Source of the DNA: Fragilariopsis cylindrus CCMP1102 | Lineage: Eukaryota; Bacillariophyta; Bacillariophyceae; Bacillariales; Bacillariaceae | Assembly (NCBI GenBank): GCA_900095095.1 | Contig: FMBT01000131.1 | Span: 1-35,120 of the forward strand | Reading direction: 5' to 3' | Length of the DNA stretch: 35,120 nucleotides | Part shown: positions 1 to 11,378 of the stretch, in pieces | Layout: each line of letters opens with the position of its first letter | How positions within the stretch are numbered: the stretch's first letter is position 1 | The notes under the pieces: model-generated | What the model saw: only the letters and a program-made list of their open reading frames with translations | Told to the model about the DNA's origin: nothing | Databases searched by the model: none | Translations under genes and position numbers: made by a program

Positions 1-3000
1 AAAGACAAAGTGAACCAACAGGAAGAAGAAGACGATTTGTGTATTATTTGCCGATGCGATGATGCCGACGGAGAAAATAACGGGCCACTAGGATTCCTTG
101 GACACGTACAGCGATCAAGAGTGGCACAGATGCGTGCTTGCAGCGAAGCAGTAGGCAAGGCCAATGAAGGAATTGATTCTCGTTCGTTGTTTCAACGATA
201 TCGTATCGTAGGCCACATGGGCTGCCAGGTCCGCGAGACTGAGGCAATGGATTCTAAGCCAATTTTCTGTCTCAAACGAGGAACTATTGTGTCCGTTCTG
301 AAGAATACCGTTTCAGACAAGTACGATATTATGTCGAGACGTGTTCTTGTGAACCACGTTTCCGAAGAAAGTGGAAAAGTTACGAAGGGTTGGGCTAGCA
401 TACAATCTCACAGGGCTACGTGATCCTTAGTCCACTTGTATCATTATGCTACGAGAATACTAGATGGGGGAGCACAAGACCGATTATTCGACAATGTGGT
501 CATGCTGCTCATCTTAAGTGGTAGAAACTCACACGTTATCACTACACCAACGTGCCGCTGGTGATCAACCATATGATGGAAGATTTGCAGCCAACATCGA
601 TGATGGAGAATTTCTTTGCCCACTTTGTAAACAACTTTCCAATATTTTGATTCCCCGTGATGGATGCGCAATAATTAAAGAAGCCAGTGACGTAGTTAAA
701 GAGGAATCAAGTACAAAATCGATGCATCCAAATCCAAAATGCATCGAGGATAAATTTCAGAACTTACTAACCAGGGGTACATTCTTGGGTAAGAAAGAGG
801 CAGACTCTATAGCGACATGGGACAGAAAGCATTGGCAGACTTTGGGGCTCACTTGCTACAAGCGATGGACGTTCCTTGGGAACGTGCGGGATCAAAGAAA
901 AGAAAAAATAGAAGATGGCACCATGCAATACAGCGATGGGATTACGAGGAAGACGATGATGACGATGACGATGATGACGATGAGTCACCTGAGACTCATA
1001 CGACAGTTAAAAACATCCTGCGTCTTTTCCGGCAGCAACATATAGCATGGGCCGCCATTGGTCATAGTGCTGCAGCTGCAGAGGCTGCCGTACGGGGTGT
1101 TGAAGAAGTCCTTCCATTTGGTAGCTTTTCAAAAATTGACGAACCTTGGTCTGGCTACAAGACCGATAAAGAAAATAATCCTATGCTTCTAGAATTGACT
1201 AGAACTATGACCGGAACAGCGGGACTTCTTGAAGTGTTAATGTTTGAAATGACTGTGCAGCTCGGTGACGAAAACAAAGGATTCGATGGGACTAAACCTT
1301 CTGTTATAGGCAAGTGTCTAGCTGATATAGTATGTGGATACAGTTGGACTCAATGTATGAAAAACGTCCAGAATGGTACCATCGATGTCAAAGAGCGCGA
1401 GAGATTAGCGTTGTGGTCTGAACTTACAGCGTTGATGTCAGCCATGCCATGCCATGTAGCACGAGACGGAATGCTCTCACAACGCCATGAGGCTCGTGCT
1501 ACAGCTGCGCAAATGTGGGTATCAAAAGGTATGGGATCTAATTCCGATACTGTCGGGTGTCCTCCAACACCATTGGCTATAGGTAAATGTTTGAAAAACG
1601 CTGCTTCGCCTCAACCTCCGGTTATGGAACGCAATTGGGGAAGTCTATCACCAACTGCGAATGAAGAATCCCCGTCGATGATCCCTTTCAGACCTGCTGT
1701 GGCTACAGCATTCCTTTATACTCCTTTGTTAGCCTGGGATTTATATGTATTGGCTGGAGCTATCTTTTCTTCAATACTTGTTGATACGAATAGTGCTATA
1801 CCAAGCAGCGATGAAATAATGGACTGTGGTAGGCTGCTAATTACCGGGCGTATGATCCAAACTCTGATTACACCTAGTGGTTTTGACTCCATAGATGGTA
1901 TGGAAATCGATGAGGAAGATGAAGAGGGTAGATGGAATCCCAGTGAGATGCAGATAGAAGGAGAGGCTTTGGCCAAGCTCTATGCGCATTGTAAGACAAG
2001 AGTGTTATCAGGTTCTGTAGAACTTGACTCAACATTGAAGCATAGAATAGAAGTTTCATCACAAAGTAATCTCTTTGGAAATGTTGGACGAGCAATCCTT
2101 CCTTTTGCTCGTTCGGTTATTCTCATGATGCGAGCTTGTAATGCAGCTGCGACGAGTCGCAATCGCAATCGTAGGAAGGGATCAACCGGAGAGAACTCTA
2201 ACAGCAAACAATCCGAAGTATTTGAATCTGTTCTAGACGGCACGGAGACAATGACTACGAGCGATGGAATGTTTATACTGAAAGAGATGGGAGCTCCAAT
2301 GCCATCAGCACTCGTCGATGAATCTAATGCATGTTGGGGAATGATCAATAGGTGGTTGGTTGCTGTGATTGAGTTAGAAAAACACCACGGGTCTTCGGGA
2401 AAATCAGCCCTATCGGAGTTGTATTCGTCCGCTGACTTTCCACAAAATAATGGCGCGGATAAAATGCTAGTAGATTCGCACGAGGATAGCTCTACCATTG
2501 AGAGACGCATTAAAGTCGCAGCAGAAGAATCAACAGAACCCGATAATTCTACTAAAGAACAGGAGCCCTCAATTCCCGTTGGAGGACACTCGCCAGCCTC
2601 TTCATCTGGCTTCGAGAGCAACAATCTATCAATTGAAGATGTAGGGCAAAATGGAATGCCCGCAGTGGGACAATTCTATAGCGATGGTCTAGGTGAAGAT
2701 TCCGACGAAGAATTAATCGAAGATATGGATATGGACGACGCAGAAGAATTGATTGATTTCGTAGATCAAGTTGGTGGAGTGGCATCTTCCTCGGGAGGTA
2801 TTGATGGCGAGGATTCCGGTGACGAGCCTAGTAGCTCTGGCTCGGATGAAGGTGAAAATCAGGATACATCTCATCTCTTTGCGGGCTTAGAACAGTCTCC
2901 AATCATTTCTTATCAACCTAGCTTGCTAGCACAAGCATGTATTGGACCTGGGAAACAAGGATCGATGCTTGAAGCCGCAGCTGCCAGCTCTGTCATGTCC

Positions 3001-3532
3001 GACTTAAGTCATCTTGGCCTTATACATCGCAAAGATACGCCGACTTTTAGTCTGATACGTCTACCGAAATCGTTCGTGGAGCTTTATGGAATAGTAAGCA
3101 AGGTGAAAGGCAGAGAAGAATCCACAGCATTGGATGATTCAGACGACGTAGGTAACTCCGAGACTGCCATTTGCCTTTTGACGGGAACAGTAATGAGATC
3201 GGGATCGACCCGTCGACCTTACCATAGATCCCAACGCCCTCCTGGAGCTTGCACTCTCCATGCAAGAAAAACCGGTTCAGGGATTGGCATATTTTTCTTG
3301 GTACAAAAGTGCACAGTACTACTGATGCACAACAACAAGTCGGCATATTCGGCTAGTCTTTATGTTGATGAACATGGGAAGAAGATCCAGCCTTCGACGC
3401 GGTCGACCTCTATTTTTAAACGACGCTCGCCTCCGTGCTCTGGAACAACTGTGGAGACAACAAGGAATCCCTCGCGAAGTAGCTCAAATTCGATCCACTT
3501 CGGATCGGGTTATTAGAGACAACTGGTACTAG
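1..3532 (+). CDS. UBR1: UBR-type E3 ubiquitin ligase (N-recognin), C-terminal part, 5' truncated by window
   Basis: UBR1-family ligases recognise N-degrons and ubiquitinate the substrate with an E2. Only the C-terminal part is here; the UBR box would lie upstream. The RING-H2 is visible as CIICRC near residue 14, GPLGFLGHVQRSRV just after it, then CGHAAHLKC (nt 495-520) and DGEFLCPLCKQL (about nt 601-640). An Asp run follows at about nt 943-980. The family C-terminal domain has GACTLHARKTGSGIGIF (about nt 3244-3294) and, in a shifted frame, GLRRGRPLFLNDARL, ending IRDNWY and TAG at 3530-3532. Five single-base losses interrupt the frame: about 409-416, 520, 826-828 (A run), 3376-3378 (G run) and 3390. 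Correcting them gives about 1178 codons. The family's CxxC in the C-terminal domain reads CLLTG here. The family assignment is firm; the exact paralogue (UBR1, UBR2 or PRT6-like) is inferred. Confidence 0.85.
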
Positions 3533-4173
3533 ATGATTGACTATGTATCTGTATAGCAAAAAGTAAAATAAAATAGCGAGTTTGACAATGATACAATTAC
3601 TACTCGTGATTAAAATTTAATCGAAACGAGTGGATTTATATTAATAGTGTCGACGATTCTTCATCTTATTATATACATATTTATATATATATATATATTT
3701 GCTTATTTACGTTCAACGCTCATTAGGAGTAGCTGACGAAAACCTGTTATGGAGCGATAAAAGAAACCAGTCTACCATAATTTCGCAAAATATACGGCAA
3801 GGGTAGATGTGTTTCCTTATAGCATCCTACTGATTTGTGGAAAGAATACAAGGAATAATACATCTTGTTGGATGGATTCGATTCATATAATGATAAACAC
3901 ACACATACATACACACAGGACCACCCCCTCCCTATACCTGCTGTAGATAGCCTATTTAACCTATACTAAAATATGAAATTCACTAAGTAATAGCATTAAT
4001 TTAGTCCGTCCGCCACTGACGAAACACGCGCCTCTTCTTCACATATGTAATGTCGCAACAAGAAAAAGAATTGAAATAGAAAATAATTGTCTATCGGTAC
4101 ATAACAATGGGAAAAGGATATAAAACTTATCAACTCTTTATGTGAACCAAAAGACAAAAGGCAGCTCAACATT
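3533..4173. other. intergenic, AT-rich
   Basis: No gene is seen between the UBR stop and the metallopeptidase start. The stretch contains a TA-rich tract at about 3670-3700 and a short CA-rich tract at about 3898-3918. It probably holds the UBR 3' UTR and the promoter of the next gene, but no element is individually recognisable. Confidence 0.6.
3681..3700. repeat. TA dinucleotide microsatellite
   Basis: Near-perfect TA repeat in the intergenic region after the UBR gene. Confidence 0.8.
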
Positions 4174-4914
4174 ATGTATCATCCATGGTCATCGTCGTCA
4201 TTTTTCAAACCGATGACTTCTTTCTTCCAAGAGCACACTGGCATTATATTGTCTCGTCCGGTTATCGGCGACATCTGGCAAGCCGAGGAGGCTGCCGACG
4301 CATTCGATGACGGCAAGATCCGTTCTCTCTCGTTTGGTTTGTTAGACAAAGATGATGGTGAGGAGGAAGACGTGAAATACAAAGACGACGACGACAATGA
4401 TGATGATAATGCTGTTGATGAGGATAATAGCTCCAGTAGTAGTAGTAGTAGTAGTAGCAACGGGAATGAAATGTTGGGTATCTTATTTCGAAATGACTCT
4501 CCAGTTAACACGTTATTGTTGTGTTGGGTATCGGAAAATGGAGATCTCCATCATTTTTATCGCCTTCCACCGTCAACCACTGCTGTTAAAGATTACACTA
4601 TCATTGATATTGGCAACGGCCACATGGAATATACTAATCACGGTGATGCTTTCTGTGTTGCCTATGTCGAAAACGAAGAAGATATTAAAGAAATCCAGAA
4701 ATCGAAATCATTATTTGGTCACGACAACAAGGTACCCGTCACCGTTATTGCCGGTTATCGTTCTTTTGCACGATCGTCATCGTCATCAGGAAAAGATAGA
4801 GACCGACAACAATTCCAAATGGTAACAATTTCACACCGACAACCGTTGAGGCGTTCCCTTCGACCACCACGATGGTGTTTAGGAAAACGACGGAAAGCAC
4901 CTCACAAAGACAGC

Positions 4915-4955
<41 letters not shown>

Positions 4956-5764
4956 CGACAACGACGGTAACGGCTGTGATGGTGAACGGCTATTAGATCC
5001 GAAAGGATGGAGTTTGACTGCTAGATGCGTACGATTTGATTCAACTCCCATAGATACTACCACAAAGATTTATGATGACCGATTAATAAGTGGATGGCCT
5101 TGTCGAGTAGAACCCACCTGTTTTGATGATGGTAAAATATCGGAACAGAAATTGGAACGTGATATTGCTGCTGCTGCTATACTGTTACCACCACATGCAC
5201 GAAAGTATTTAAAAAGTCATTGTAAGATATGGGTCAACAAATCTTTATCGTGGGGTCCAAAATCGTGTCCCGTTAAGGGCCGTGGGTGTTGTTATCATCC
5301 CAGTAAGGAATGGTTATTACAGAATGGTTTATGTGGAGATAAACACAAATGTGTAGAAATTAATGATGCTCCCTTTTATCGTACCGATTGTGATTTATGG
5401 GGTGTAGGTGGTGTAATGCTGCATGAATTAAGCCATGCGTATCATCATGGAATGTTACAAGATGGATATTCCAATAAGGAGATACAACATTGTTATGATC
5501 TAGCAATGAAGGAAGATTATATGATTGTGTTAGAGTACATGGATCCCAAGGACCGGAAGCCGAGGCATACGCTTGTACGAATAGTATGGAATACTTTGCG
5601 GAATTATCAACGGCGTTTTTGGGAGGAACAGATGATGGAAAGATGAATACAATAAATGGTTTCCATTCAATCGAAAAGACTTGGCCAAACATGACCCTCG
5701 TGCACATGCGCTATTGTCACGACTTTGGAAGGTTGATGTAGGAATGAGCCCAAACATGAAATGA
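4174..5764 (+). CDS. HExxH zinc metallopeptidase-like protein with acidic/Ser linkers
   Basis: A zincin-type active site is visible: HELSH (nt 5422-5436), and downstream a Glu-containing helix EYFAELSTAF (about nt 5589-5618) that would supply the third zinc ligand of a gluzincin. Cysteine pairs just upstream (CPVKGRGCCYHP, CGDKHKC) suggest a disulfide-rich fold. The N-terminal part has Asp runs, a Ser run (about nt 4433-4455) and a segment LLLCWVSENGDLHHFYRLPP that resembles a VHL-type beta domain (tentative). A 15-residue Asp tract lies at about nt 4914-4960. Two single-base losses break the frame, near 5518 and in an A run at 5639-5641. Read through, the protein is about 530 residues and ends SPNMK at 5764; read literally it stops at 5646, before the end of the conserved C-terminus. 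No clear signal peptide. Substrate unknown. Confidence 0.7.
4915..4957 (+). repeat. (GAT)n trinucleotide repeat coding poly-Asp
   Basis: In-frame GAT/GAC repeat inside the metallopeptidase-like gene. Its length is likely polymorphic without changing frame. Confidence 0.85.
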
Positions 5765-5834
5765 GGAGTAGTTCTAGCTTCAGTAATAATAATATTATAA
5801 TTTATTCTTTCATTTCGTGATGAATTAAACATTA

Positions 5835-7657
5835 CTATTGTTCTCTTTCATTCTTTAGTGCAACTACAAATGATTCCCATATATACGACGCAGCATCGCC
5901 AAATTCTTCTGATGAAACGGGATCTCCGTACCCATAAATAAACCCGGAATGAACTTTTTCCATAATAGAACGCAACTGTTTCTTTTTATTGTCATCGTAA
6001 ATTCCAAACAATGTTTCTAAATCCGATGGTTTGCTACTGCCGATGACGTCCCCGTCGACATCATAAGAACTCCTACTATCACCACCCCATCATTGGTGTT
6101 GCTGTTGTTGTTGTTGTTGTCGTTCATAAGCAGTAATGCCTTTCATCAATTTCTGGAAAAAAATCATATGGAATTATTTCTCCATATGGTAAATGAGGAT
6201 ACTTAGGTCCGCTTATAGTCCAACCGTAACCTTCGTGGCAAGGTGGATCACATAATCCCCTTAATCGTGAACCGATCTGAATCGGTATACATCCTTCAAC
6301 AATAGCAGATGATAGACTTCGTGAAGAAGGAGTATCACCACACAAAATAAACAATAATCACTAGTTCTCATCCGCATATTGTACAATGTTTGATTTAATC
6401 GATCTTTTTTGTGAACCAAACGAACATCTATATTATTGTAATTGTTGTTACTATTATTGTCAGTACTATTGTCATTATTGTCATTTCGCTGGTGATGCCG
6501 TAATAGAGCTTGTGTTAGATTGGATCGAAAGCAACCCGCCCATTTACCAGCATTCCGACGATAATCTCCCACGTAGAAGACAAAGTTTTTCTTTCGAGTG
6601 GTGTTTGTAGTAGAAGAATCGGTAGAAGAAAGTAGCGATGGTAATTGTTGAGGTTTTTGTAGTCGTTGTAGTTGCAGTTGTTGTTGTTGTTGAGTACGTT
6701 TAGTACTAGTCACAACGTAAGGTATCGGAATAATATGAGATATATGAGAGATCGGTTGCCAATGTAAATTTCGTTCGAATCCTAATGACCAAATATTCGA
6801 ATCCGATACACCCGATGATCGAAGTGTTTTAACGAGTGAATATAGTCCAATCCGACGACTAACATTTGGATTCCATGTTGGTATTAATATCAAATGAGGT
6901 TTTGTTGAATCGATAACTATATTCCGATATAGTGTCGAAACCATTACGTCCCATGATGTAGATACAGAAGAAGAAGATTCAGTACGGTTATTACCGTCGT
7001 CGTCGTCGTCGTCGTCAATATTATTTTCTTTCTCCTTTTTTTCCCTTTTCTCGACGGTTTATTCGGATGCATCATAATCATACCACTACTATAAAGATGG
7101 AAGTATCCTCCAACGATATATACGTCTGCTTCTTTTGAATTGTAGGTACGATTCGCTTTCAATAGTTGTTTGAATCCTCTATGTAACCACATTTCGGCAC
7201 TTTCTTCATTGATATTATTTCTATAATATTCAGACGCTACTGATAATGCCTCTACCGTTCGATTTGTATGATTATTTTTCCCACCATGTACACGTTGTTG
7301 TAGATTTAAAATGGTGGCTATATCAGGTGTGTTCAACATATAAAATTTGACTGTATTATTTTCTTGTTGATGATACGCTGTCTTGTCAGTGCTATATTTC
7401 TTCTGTTGCGAAATCAATTCCTCTGATTGTTTTACTTTTACTGTGAGACTATCACTGTGACTGTCACTGTCAAAATTATTATCGAATATAATCTTATTAC
7501 TTGTCTGGACAATCGATTTCCAATAATTAGCATACAGTATAACAAAGAAGCAAACTGTAAGAAAAATCCGGTAACATTTTTTCGGTCGTCGTCGAACGAC
7601 GATGTTATCGCAATTCCTCCTCCACCATCGACGCCATGATGACGATGCCACCGTCAT
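5835..7657 (-). CDS. exostosin/GT47-like glycosyltransferase, type II membrane protein
   Basis: N-terminal Arg-rich cytosolic tail followed by one hydrophobic segment (RIFLTVCFFVILYANYW, about residues 30-46), the usual signal anchor of a Golgi glycosyltransferase. The lumenal part has family features: HRGF...L and EADVYIVGGYFHL, then RKKNFVFYVGDYRRN, and the nucleotide-sugar region CGDTPSSRSLSSAIVEGCIP followed by PYGEIIPYDFFPEIDE. The frame is broken four times, each repaired by adding one base: A run (plus strand 7024-7027), T run (6344-6347), at 6141-6143, and a G run (6085-6088). Corrected length is about 608 residues, with TAG at 5835-5837. Low-complexity Gln, Asn and Asp tracts sit in loops. 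Acceptor and product are unknown. It is divergent from the small gene starting at 7914, with about 256 bp between them. Confidence 0.75.
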
Positions 7658-7913
7658 GCAATACTATTTCGTTTGGCGTTGTGATTCTTGGGAATTTTGA
7701 CAGATATTGCTACTCTTTACTTGTGTTCTTGTGTTATCCTAATTATTGTCATCCGTCATATCGTCCAATAAAATAAACTAGTTTGAAAAGAGAAGAAATC
7801 TTCTAATTGCGCGGAGGTTCCGCAAAGACGAGGAGCTGTGAAAATTCTAATTTTTCTACATTTTTTCGCTTGATTTTCGAAGTACGAAACACAAATTAAA
7901 TAAATATTTGACG

Positions 7914-7928
7914 ATGGCGGATGCATTA

Positions 7929-7968
<40 letters not shown>

Positions 7969-8569
7969 ACAAGGAAACGAAACAAAACATGACGAACGAC
8001 GATAATAACAATAATAATGAAGGCTCATGGACACCTTTATTGTGTATCTCTATATTTATACTGCTATGGTGGATTTCTTACAGTCAATCGACGAAAGCGA
8101 TTCGAGTACGACGATGGTACAGCATGAAGGTACGCAACGTGGTCTTGGGCAATGCTGTTTTCTAACTTTTTCCTTTTCTTCTCTATAATATATCCAGTCT
8201 CATTTATTCGAACATTTTTTCCTTTCCTATTGGCGTATCTGTGCTTTCCTTTGAATTGGTCTGATTTGATTCGATTTGATTTGATCTATTTTTCCTATAT
8301 ACGTTTATATTTATATACATAAATTGTATTCGTTAATCGTTCGTCGGTGTTTATTGGTATATAATTTGGGGGGGATGATGAAATATGTGCGTTGAAAAAA
8401 ATCTTATAATAATGATTGTGCTACGATATATTTATAAAACGTGATAATATTAATTATTTCAATATAGAAAGTGCAACTGAAAAAGAAATTTGGTCTACGA
8501 GATGAGAGTATTTATAGGGATGGTGCCGCAGGTGATGGAGCCAATCAAAAACACAAACGTCAAGGTTGA
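7914..8569 (+). CDS. small single-TM protein, two exons, Lys-run N terminus
   Basis: Exon 1 (7914-8129) begins ATGGCGGATGCATTA and runs straight into a 35-A tract that reads as poly-Lys. It then codes an Asn-rich stretch and one TM helix (WTPLLCISIFILLWWI). A GTACGC donor follows AAG at 8130 and the proposed acceptor ends at 8467 (AATATAG). Exon 2 (8468-8569) continues in phase 0 as KVQLKKKFGLRDESIYRDG and stops at TGA 8567-8569. The product would be about 105 residues. The intron (338 nt) is longer than others in the window. If the A tract is a different length in reality, the true start could be the ATG at about 7989 (MTNDD). I do not recognise the family; topology suggests a membrane-anchored protein with a basic tail. 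Confidence 0.45.
7930..7964. repeat. 35-nt poly-A tract
   Basis: Uninterrupted run of 35 A immediately after the first codons of the gene at 7914. Its length is unreliable in most sequencing technologies and sets the reading frame of exon 1. Confidence 0.95.
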
Positions 8570-10049
8570 TGTTGTTGATGATGATGATTATATCATATAT
8601 ACGATGAGCTAGAGACTTTATTGTCGTCGTTGTCGTCGTCGCCGACGATATATTTATCACCTGCACTATGCTACATACATCATTTAAATTACACATCGGA
8701 CTTAATTCCGAATTGAATGACAGTAATGTACTGTGTATATTAAATATAGTAGTTCGAGGAAGATGTTCTAATTTACCTTTTGGGGAGATACAAGAAAGCC
8801 ATTCATCCTTCGTTACAATTCAATAATAATAATAATATTGAGAGTAGGAAAAGATTTTTAAAATCATTATCGTAAAAAAATGATACTGACATCGTTCTTC
8901 GCCCAAAGTAGTTCTGTAAAATCTATTACTGAATAATCCAACTTCATGACTCCCTAGATTTTATTCTATGTAATCAAGATTTCTCAACAGGTATTATTGC
9001 TGGCTAAGAATGGTTTTCATTCCAATCAGATGATTTTGACTATGTTCGTTGGAGATAAAATTAGACGATTCATCAGTCGTCGCTCTGTTTTAGAAAATAC
9101 TATAGAAGAACGGTGGGCTGTCCCTAGTATACTACTGGAAAAAAAGTATCAGCATTTCAACAGACGAATAAGATCAATCGTTTCGTGCCCGTTGTCATTA
9201 TGACGATGTACTAAACCCGAACAAATTAATATAGCAGAACGAAAGCAGCCAAAACAATAAAGATGTGTGTGTGTGTAAGAGAGGCTTTTTAAATTCTGCA
9301 TTATCCTTTACACTGACTAACATAGAGATAAAATGAACTGTCTGCCCCGTAACTGTCTCGATCACGATTTTTCTTACTCGGGCCAGGCAATATAAGAGCA
9401 GTATATAAGATAACCTTATATTTGTTATTGGAATATATATATTATATTATATTATATACATCGAAGAAAAAAATAATACACCGATGTCATCTCCAGAACA
9501 GCAAAATCAATCATATATTTATTAGCCCTACCCTACATACTATTTTACATAGTATGGTATATTCAGACTAAAATTTACTGCCCTTTCGTCGTTATTCCAC
9601 ACAACATCACAAAGCACACGACAACACAACACAACACAACACAACACAACAAGAGCGATGAACGAAGAACGAAAAGAATAAGAATATAACTTACTCCCCT
9701 CTGCTCTCTCCTATACGAACTTCTACGATACGGGAACCTATATCGTCATTGTATCTATGGATTGCTATCCTTTCTCTTTTTTCCGCATTTGCCTTAGATG
9801 AGATAGGCGGATGTTAGCATGGCATCGTGTGCATTCATGCATGCATGGTCGTTTATGTGATAATTTCTGGTACTAACTTAGTATATTTTTTATCTACTGC
9901 TGTAGCGCGTAATGCATTTTTACAGGAACATCCTCGATTTGAAAAATAATCGAAAATCAGTGAAATTGAAAATTCACATCCCCCAGCGGGCGCGCGCGAT
10001 TAAAAATTGAATCGAACTAGTCAACCATTCGACTCAACCCTCCATGAAG
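8570..10049. other. long gene-poor stretch
   Basis: No convincing gene. An open frame on the plus strand from about 8988 to 9201 follows a possible acceptor (TTTCTCAACAG). It has no ATG near its start and matches nothing I recognise, so it may be a degraded exon. Also present are a GT run at about 9265-9277, TA-rich DNA at about 9435-9460, an ACAAC repeat at 9621-9652 and a short GCGCGC patch at about 9989. Confidence 0.5.
9621..9652. repeat. (ACAAC)n pentanucleotide microsatellite
   Basis: About six tandem ACAAC units in non-coding DNA. Confidence 0.9.
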
Positions 10050-11015
10050 ATTATTAGGTCTCGTGTGCCGGATTCCAGAAAGCAAATAATGGTTTTTACA
10101 TTACAATCCACGTGTATCATTGATTCCCTCTGAGAATTTGCAGAAACAAATATTTCCATGGCTTGATGAGGCAAAGGAGAAGTTTTACAGCAATCCTATA
10201 CATAAATAGAAACCAACAGCACAGCAATTTTTGGATTTTCTGTCAAAGTTACGGATCATTATTTTACAGGATGCAGCAGCAATGATAGCTGAAAAATCAG
10301 AACGTGCTGATCATCCAATATCTCAGTTTGCTGTTTTCAATACACGTGAATTTGCAGACTTCTTTCAAGATATGAAAAATTATTTATCCGAAAGTGTATC
10401 TCCGATTGATACTTCTTTAGAGATTATTCTTCCAGGAGTTAACAGTTGTCTGACTGATATTCACTCTATTGGTAACAGGAACAGCACCATGTTAGCTGAT
10501 CTTCAACAGCAAACATGCAATCTTCAAAAAAAAATCTGAAATTCCTGGAACCGTTCGTGATCAAACTAAAAGCAGTCTTAGAATGGTGATGGGTGAATTG
10601 TTTTCCTATGGTTCTACTTTTTTCCAGCCAGATGCCGGTTATTCCTTTGCCGTCACACCATGAACCTTCACCTTCTCAAGATTCTCAGGAGCATGCAGTT
10701 TCTATATTGGATCTAAAGACAACTGACACAAGGCACATCAACACACCAGCATTAGTTCTTGGTAGTAACTATAAACTAGCAGCTAGACCAAAATCAGCAC
10801 CAGAGGTATGGAATCAATGGCATGGCATAGGAATTTACAGTGATATTCCAGTAGAGGGTGGTATATCAGAAATGGAAAAGCAACATGAAACAAGTTGGAG
10901 AGGAGGGTATTAAAGTCCAGAAAAGAGACAATTCTCCCGTTGGAAGTTGACTATAGCGACAATGAGAAAGGCAAAGGAAGGAAATCCGACGATGCTGCAT
11001 TTTTTAAATAAATAA
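10050..11015 (+). mobile_element. degraded Crypton-like element with GCR1_C DNA-binding domain
   Basis: A coding relic readable only by switching frames. It passes through HYNPRVSLIPSENLQKQIFPWLDEA in two pieces, then FLSKLRIIILQDAAAMIAE, VFNTREFADFFQDMKNYLSE, and finally VWNQWHGIG...GGISEMEKQH...SWRGGY with RQFSRWKLTIATMRKA. The last part matches the GCR1_C domain pattern (W-x-E/Q-W, G-I-x-x-L/M-E, S-W-R, F-S-R-x-K). That domain is the DNA-binding C-terminus found with Crypton tyrosine recombinases in fungi and stramenopiles. At least two stops (TAG at about 10208, TAA at 10911-10913) and two frame changes (about 10533, about 10660) show it is inactive. The tyrosine recombinase catalytic region is not visible. 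The boundaries are approximate; no terminal repeats are expected for Cryptons and none were seen. Confidence 0.65.
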
Positions 11016-11378
11016 ATAAATTGTTTGCAATCAATCCAAAACTAACTCCCTTTTTGAATACATTAAGGGGGAAAGAAGGTAGTAATAATTAGTTTAGAAG
11101 ATAGATCACCAGATTTTGATGTTGTATCAATTTGAACAACTGTATTGTCTTACCCACATTCGAATTAAATACATAACAAAACATGAATTATTACTGACAA
11201 CAAAAGCATGATGAGCATATTTTATTGTTCGACTGTCGGCACCCCCTTCTCGTGGTCCGTTAACGATACGATTCAAGCTTGTGTCTTATTCCTCCGTTTT
11301 CTTACGCATCTTTCTCCTCAATTTCAGCCGACGACTTCACATCCATTCCAGGATTCGACAACCCTTCCGACATCTTCA

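Noticed and set aside
1-3532. Programmed ribosomal frameshifting as explanation of the breaks
   Set aside because: Breaks occur in eight unrelated genes, at no shared slippery motif, and often several per gene.
6088-6091. In-frame TGA near the end of the glycosyltransferase
   Set aside because: Appears only in one reading. Two single-base losses (6141-6143 and 6085-6088) give a stop-free path consistent with the other breaks.
6765-6800. tRNA-like GTTCGAATCC box
   Set aside because: Lies within conserved glycosyltransferase coding sequence and has no matching acceptor stem or A box.
8988-9203. Open frame ending IRSIVSCPLSL
   Set aside because: No ATG near the start, no recognisable domain and no connection to a flanking gene. 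Mentioned only in the gene-poor stretch.
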